Origin: Woeseiaceae bacterium
Lineage (GTDB): Bacteria > Pseudomonadota > Gammaproteobacteria > Steroidobacterales > Woeseiaceae
Direction: 5' to 3'
Assembly (NCBI GenBank): GCA_024640345.1
Contig: JAHEFD010000013.1
Span: 16,764 to 51,309, forward strand
Length of the DNA stretch: 34,546 nucleotides
The notes below the pieces were generated by a model. It did not search any database, was not told the DNA's origin, and was given only the letters and a program-made list of their open reading frames with translations. Made by a program: the position numbers and the translations under genes. Shown one piece after another: positions 30,855 through 34,546 of the stretch (the first letter of the stretch is position 1; every line of letters begins with the position of its first letter).

Positions 30855-31280
30855 TCACTTCGGCAATATGGCTTCACCCGTGGCGTATGAACGCCCACGG
30901 AATATGGCGACCAGGTCATTGTTCTGATTCTTCACCGAAATGTCGTAAACCCCTGTCCTGCCACCCCGACTCGCCTCGCATGCAGTTGCGACCAGCTTAT
31001 CTCCGAGATGCGCCGGTCTGACGAACTCGATCGAAGCACTCGCCGCAAATGTCACCCGGTCGTAGGTATTGCAGGCGAACGCAAAAGCGGAGTCAGCCAG
31101 CGTAAACAGGTAGCCGCCATGGCATACGCCGTGCCCATTGACCATGTTACGGCGAACTTCAAAGCGTGCTTCTGCGGCGCCCGGACCCGATATCTCAACA
31201 CTCATGCCGAGTTCCTGCGAAGCATGATCCTCGCTCCACATTGTTTCACCGCAACGTTTTGCGAGCTCGATTTCATTCAT
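30855..31280 (-). CDS. paaI: Acyl-CoA thioesterase PaaI
   Basis: 141-aa hotdog-fold thioesterase that hydrolyses ring-hydroxylated phenylacetyl-CoA and related dead-end CoA esters, freeing trapped CoA. The HGG motif (His54-Gly56) with Asp63 and the preceding NGHG (48-51) are the active-site elements; E. coli PaaI uses Asp61 at the matching position. It lies 13 bases after paaX and precedes paaA, so it is second in the operon here, unlike in E. coli where it sits after paaH. Confidence 0.94.
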   Translation of the reverse strand: MNEIELAKRCGETMWSEDHASQELGMSVEISGPGAAEARFEVRRNMVNGHGVCHGGYLFTLADSAFAFACNTYDRVTFAASASIEFVRPAHLGDKLVATACEASRGGRTGVYDISVKNQNNDLVAIFRGRSYATGEAILPK

Positions 31281-31293
31281 GGGAATTCTCTCT

Positions 31294-32217
31294 CTATTTC
31301 AGTCCACCGAAGCGCGCAAAAAACTCCGTGGTGGTCTCTGGCAACTCACCGCCAGGGGTTTCGAACCTGGTGGTGATGAATTTATCAGCGGGCAGGTAAA
31401 TGCGGCGATAAAGGTTCCGGCACAGACGATATGCCTTTGCGCCACTCCAGCCGCGAGGGAGCATTTCCGCAGGCAACAAGGGGTCGCGCAACAGTATGCT
31501 GCGGTATTCGTGAATTAAAAGTGTTCGAATCTGAAACGACAGGTATTCATCGGGCCGCCGGCTCTTTTGCGCCGCTCGAAATACAGGATCAAATTGCCGG
31601 ATGAACCCCCGGTATCGATGATCCAGCTCGTCCAGGTTCCAACTCTTGCGGACGAGCGCGCGCATTTTCTTATCCTGCTTCTCGTCTAATGTCGTCCCTC
31701 TCATGACAACGACATTTCGGTCCACGGCAGCGCGTTGCAGCGTTTCCTGCATTTCGGAAATGTCCGGCGTTGGATGGGCCAGCACGTTAGTCGAGATAGC
31801 ACCGAATCCGAGCCACCCCAGCTCTTTCCGCACCAACTCCCTGGACTCACCTTCGAGGTCGGCAAACATTACGAGGCACCATTCACCAGTCCAGGTTTGC
31901 TTCGGATCACCGTAGATTCGAGCCGTTGCCTGCTCAAATTTCCGCATTCCTGATTCCGTCAGGCTGTAGTAGCTGCGCCTTCCGATCTGCTCAACCTCCA
32001 GCCAGTTGTCCCGCGCCAGGCGGAAGACGGACGTGCGTACCAGCCTCTCGTTAATACCGAATTCTGCAAGCACCGCGATCAGGCTGCCAAGCCAGACGGT
32101 TCCGCCTCTCGGCAGGACAGCATCGCCAAACAAGGTAATAATCAACGAGCCTGCACGCACGGTCGGTCGGGCACAGAACTCCGAAACAAGGCGCCCCGTT
32201 GCGCTTTTCAGTGACAT
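31294..32217 (-). CDS. paaX: Phenylacetate-responsive repressor PaaX
   Basis: 307-aa transcriptional repressor that senses phenylacetyl-CoA. The N-terminal winged helix (about 15-95) includes LGSLIAVLAEFGINERLVRT and SVFRLARDNWLEVEQIGRRS. A central domain with WCLVMF follows. The C-terminal domain contains RTLLIHEYRSILLRDPLLP. E. coli PaaX has 316 residues. The ATG at 32217, with AGGAACAGT upstream, is chosen over the in-frame ATG at 32265. It heads the operon it probably controls and faces paaZ across a 131-base region with a perfect palindrome. Confidence 0.95.
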   Translation of the reverse strand: MSLKSATGRLVSEFCARPTVRAGSLIITLFGDAVLPRGGTVWLGSLIAVLAEFGINERLVRTSVFRLARDNWLEVEQIGRRSYYSLTESGMRKFEQATARIYGDPKQTWTGEWCLVMFADLEGESRELVRKELGWLGFGAISTNVLAHPTPDISEMQETLQRAAVDRNVVVMRGTTLDEKQDKKMRALVRKSWNLDELDHRYRGFIRQFDPVFRAAQKSRRPDEYLSFQIRTLLIHEYRSILLRDPLLPAEMLPRGWSGAKAYRLCRNLYRRIYLPADKFITTRFETPGGELPETTTEFFARFGGLK

Positions 32218-32234
32218 ACTGTTCCTGCCTCTGC

Positions 32235-32248
32235 CGGAAACGTTTCCG
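32235..32248. promoter_or_regulatory. Perfect 14-bp palindrome in the paaX-paaZ intergenic region
   Basis: CGGAAACGTTTCCG is a perfect palindrome 18 bases upstream of the paaX start and about 100 bases before paaZ. Its position fits an operator that blocks paaX transcription. The core GAAACGTTTC also resembles LacI-family sites, so the binder could be PaaX itself or another regulator. The rest of the region is rich in A and T tracts. Confidence 0.5.
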
Positions 32249-32348
32249 CAGCAATGACGGTACAACGCGATACAATTTTTTTCAATTTGCTTTTTTTTGT
32301 GTATCTTGACTTCCCCTTATTCGCTTCCACGACTATGAGAATCGAGCA

Positions 32349-34400
32349 ATGAAACTTCAGAATTTCGCGGCGAGCCGTTGGGTCAGTGGAAACGATGATG
32401 GTGCGGAGTTAAAGAGCGCCGTGGATGGCCGGCCCGTTGCCTCGATCAGCAGCAGTGGCGTGGATTTCGCCTCGATGCTCGATCACGGTCGCCGTGTTGG
32501 TGGTAAAAATTTGCGCGAGTACACGTTTCATCAACGCGCTTTGATGTTGAAGGACCTCGCCAAATACCTGACTGAGCACAAGAAGGAATTGTATTCTCTT
32601 TCCACGGAGACCGGCGCGACCCGAAGTGACAGCTGGATCGACATTGACGGTGGTATCTCAACGCTTTTCGTGTATTCAGGAAAAGGTCGCCGCGAAATGC
32701 CAAACGACAAGGTATTTCTCGACGGACCTCCGGAGATCCTGTCGCGCAATGGAACGTTCGTCGGGCAGCACATCTGTACCCCGAAACCAGGCGTTGCCGT
32801 GCATATCAATGCATATAACTTCCCATGCTGGGGAATGCTGGAAAAACTCGCACCGGCGTTGCTTGCCGGCGTGCCCGCGATCGTAAAGCCGGCATCCAGC
32901 ACCGCTTACCTGACCGAGCTCATGTTCCGGCGGATAGTCGATTCCGGTGTATTGCCGGATGGCGCCATTCAATTGATCTGCGGTGGTGTGGGCGATCTGT
33001 TCGACCACCTGACCTGCCAGGACATCGTGGCCTTTACCGGATCGAAAAGCACTGCTGAAAAATTGCAGCAACACCCGCGCGTCATTTCAGAGTCCGTGTA
33101 TTTCACTGCCGAAACCGATTCCCTGAACGCCACGATTCTCGGTCCGGATGCAACACCGGGGACGCCGGAGTTCGAACTGTTCATTAAAGAAGTCACTGCG
33201 GAGATGACGACCAAGGCCGGACAAAAATGTACGGCTATTCGACGCATCATTGCACCGGACAATATGGCGGGCGACGTCGTGCGCGCAGTCTCCGCAGCGC
33301 TCGGAAAAGTTCGCGTCGGACATCCCGGGAATAAAGATATCGACATGGGCGCGCTGGCGAGTAACGGGCAGCGGGAAGAAGTTCGAGCGAGGGTTAAGGA
33401 ACTGGCGGCAGAAGCCGATATCGTTTTTGGTAACGACGACAATTTTGAGGTGATTGGTGCGGATGCACGAAAAGGTGCTTTTTTCATGCCTACGCTGCTG
33501 CACTGCCAGCGTCCGTTGGAAGCCGCGGCAGTTCATTCTGTTGAAGCATTTGGGCCGGTCAGCACTGTCCTCCCGTACAAAAACCTGGATGAGGCGCTCG
33601 AACTTGCTCGCCTCGGTGGTGGCAGCCTGGCGGGCTCGATTGTCACGAACGACAACAATGTCGCCCGCGAACTTGTGCTCGGCTCTGCCGCCTGGCACGG
33701 ACGCATGGTCGTCATCAATCGTCACTGCGCTGCTGAGTCGACTGGTCACGGCTCACCGTTGCCCCACCTGGTGCACGGCGGACCCGGACGTGCTGGCGGG
33801 GGCGAAGAGCTCGGCGGCATACGCGGCGTCCTGCACTACATGCAAAGAACGGCGATCCAGGGCTCGCCTGGCACACTGACCGGCATCGGCCACCGATGGA
33901 TCCGCGGAGGCGACGAAATCGATCCCGGAGTGCATCCGTTTCGGAAAACATTTGAATTACTCGAAATTGGAGATACCGTGCGCACGGCATCACGTGAAGT
34001 AACTCTTGCGGACATTGATCACTTCGCTGAATTTACGGGAGATAATTTTTACGCCCATACGGATGACGCGGCTGCGAAAAAGAACCCCTTCTTCGACGGA
34101 CGCGTCGCGCATGGCTACCTGATTGTTTCATTTGCTGCCGGTTTGTTTGTCGATCCCGATTTCGGCCCGGTGCTGGCTAATTATGGCGTTGACGACCTGC
34201 GATTCGCCAAGCCGGTTAATTTCGGGGACACGCTCAAGGTTCGCTTGACCTGCAAGCAAAAGACCCTGCGTGAGGATTCGGGTTACGGAGAAGTGCGCTG
34301 GGACACCGAGGTCACGAATCAGCACGATGATATCGTCGCGAGTTATGACGTGCTGACCATGGTGGCGACCACAGAAGAATGGGAAAAAGTGAGCGCCTAG
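32349..34400 (+). CDS. paaZ: Bifunctional oxepin-CoA hydrolase / 3-oxo-5,6-dehydrosuberyl-CoA semialdehyde dehydrogenase
   Basis: 683-aa fusion enzyme that opens the oxepin-CoA ring and oxidises the resulting aldehyde with NADP+. The N-terminal aldehyde dehydrogenase (about 1-520) has Glu255 (TAETDSL) and nucleophile Cys294 (KAGQKCTAIRR). The C-terminal MaoC-like hydratase (about 530-683) has Asp565 and His570 in FTGDNFYAHTDD. E. coli PaaZ uses Glu256, Cys295, Asp561 and His566. Both active sites are intact, so ring cleavage should not stall at the reactive semialdehyde. It is divergent from paaX as a single gene. Confidence 0.96.
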   Translation: MKLQNFAASRWVSGNDDGAELKSAVDGRPVASISSSGVDFASMLDHGRRVGGKNLREYTFHQRALMLKDLAKYLTEHKKELYSLSTETGATRSDSWIDIDGGISTLFVYSGKGRREMPNDKVFLDGPPEILSRNGTFVGQHICTPKPGVAVHINAYNFPCWGMLEKLAPALLAGVPAIVKPASSTAYLTELMFRRIVDSGVLPDGAIQLICGGVGDLFDHLTCQDIVAFTGSKSTAEKLQQHPRVISESVYFTAETDSLNATILGPDATPGTPEFELFIKEVTAEMTTKAGQKCTAIRRIIAPDNMAGDVVRAVSAALGKVRVGHPGNKDIDMGALASNGQREEVRARVKELAAEADIVFGNDDNFEVIGADARKGAFFMPTLLHCQRPLEAAAVHSVEAFGPVSTVLPYKNLDEALELARLGGGSLAGSIVTNDNNVARELVLGSAAWHGRMVVINRHCAAESTGHGSPLPHLVHGGPGRAGGGEELGGIRGVLHYMQRTAIQGSPGTLTGIGHRWIRGGDEIDPGVHPFRKTFELLEIGDTVRTASREVTLADIDHFAEFTGDNFYAHTDDAAAKKNPFFDGRVAHGYLIVSFAAGLFVDPDFGPVLANYGVDDLRFAKPVNFGDTLKVRLTCKQKTLREDSGYGEVRWDTEVTNQHDDIVASYDVLTMVATTEEWEKVSA

Positions 34401-34546
34401 ATCCTGAAAGGCAGTGCGGTATCAACCTTGATCTCTTTCAGCACGATATCCGAGCGTACCTGCGACACCCCGGGCAGCCGGAAAATGAAGTCGTCGAGGA
34501 ATGAATTGTAGGCATCCATATCCTCGACGACGACGCGAAGATGGAA
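34397..34546 (-). CDS. Lrp/AsnC-family regulator, C-terminal end only
   Basis: The last 49 codons and stop of a gene entering from beyond the right edge. The residues HLRVVVEDMDAYNSFLDDF, then FRLPGVSQVRSDIVLKEIK, are typical of the ligand-sensing (RAM/AsnC) domain of Lrp-type regulators. The stop overlaps the paaZ stop in a shared CTAG. In several phenylacetate or aromatic amino acid pathways Lrp-type regulators are neighbours, but the effector cannot be told from this fragment. Confidence 0.88.
   Translation of the reverse strand, partial: FHLRVVVEDMDAYNSFLDDFIFRLPGVSQVRSDIVLKEIKVDTALPFRI

Overview
The window looks like a chromosomal segment of a facultatively anaerobic, probably marine gammaproteobacterium. 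The support is the fabA-fabB pair, the E. coli-type long QueF, UspE-like and SirB2 proteins, and the gene style throughout. The mix of cyanophycin storage, a nirS nitrite reductase and aerobic phenylacetate degradation recalls sediment lineages such as Woeseiales, but that placement is a guess. I see no insertion sequence, phage gene, CRISPR array, tRNA or rRNA.

Region 1 (1-4011, minus strand) is a cyanophycin operon in the order isoaspartyl dipeptidase (iadA), cyanophycinase (cphB), cyanophycin synthetase (cphA, cut by the window edge). Region 2 (4010-8360, plus) starts divergently with queF. It continues with an Fe(II)/2-oxoglutarate oxygenase that has an intact HxD...H triad, a periplasmic binding protein with no transporter beside it, and a sulfatase-fold protein that has lost several active-site residues. 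Region 3 (8471-13088) has a stand-alone GTP cyclohydrolase II homologue on the minus strand. Divergent from it is a TetR-controlled efflux operon (tetR, lipoprotein HlyD adaptor, ABC ATPase, ABC-2 permease) with a readable promoter and operator. Region 4 (13269-15449) holds a FixJ-type response regulator, a DksA/TraR-type zinc-finger protein and a tandem universal stress protein.

Region 5 (15624-21305, minus) is the most unusual part. A TonB-dependent receptor, a cytochrome cd1 nitrite reductase with an extra N-terminal cytochrome c domain, and an alginate-export-type porin lie in a row and end at a clear terminator. None of the usual nir maturation genes is nearby. Region 6 (21469-26584) has sirB2, a soluble PAS-PAS hybrid histidine kinase whose promoter region carries a near-perfect palindrome, S-formylglutathione hydrolase, fabB and fabA. 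A 533-base stretch with no convincing gene follows.

Region 7 (27118-34400) is a phenylacetate block. paaX-paaI-paaABCDE run on the minus strand and paaZ runs divergently on the plus strand. A 14-bp perfect palindrome lies just upstream of paaX. The window ends in the C-terminus of an Lrp/AsnC-family regulator. Ligase, isomerase and beta-oxidation genes for phenylacetate (paaK, paaG, paaF, paaH, paaJ) are not in the window, so the pathway must be completed elsewhere.
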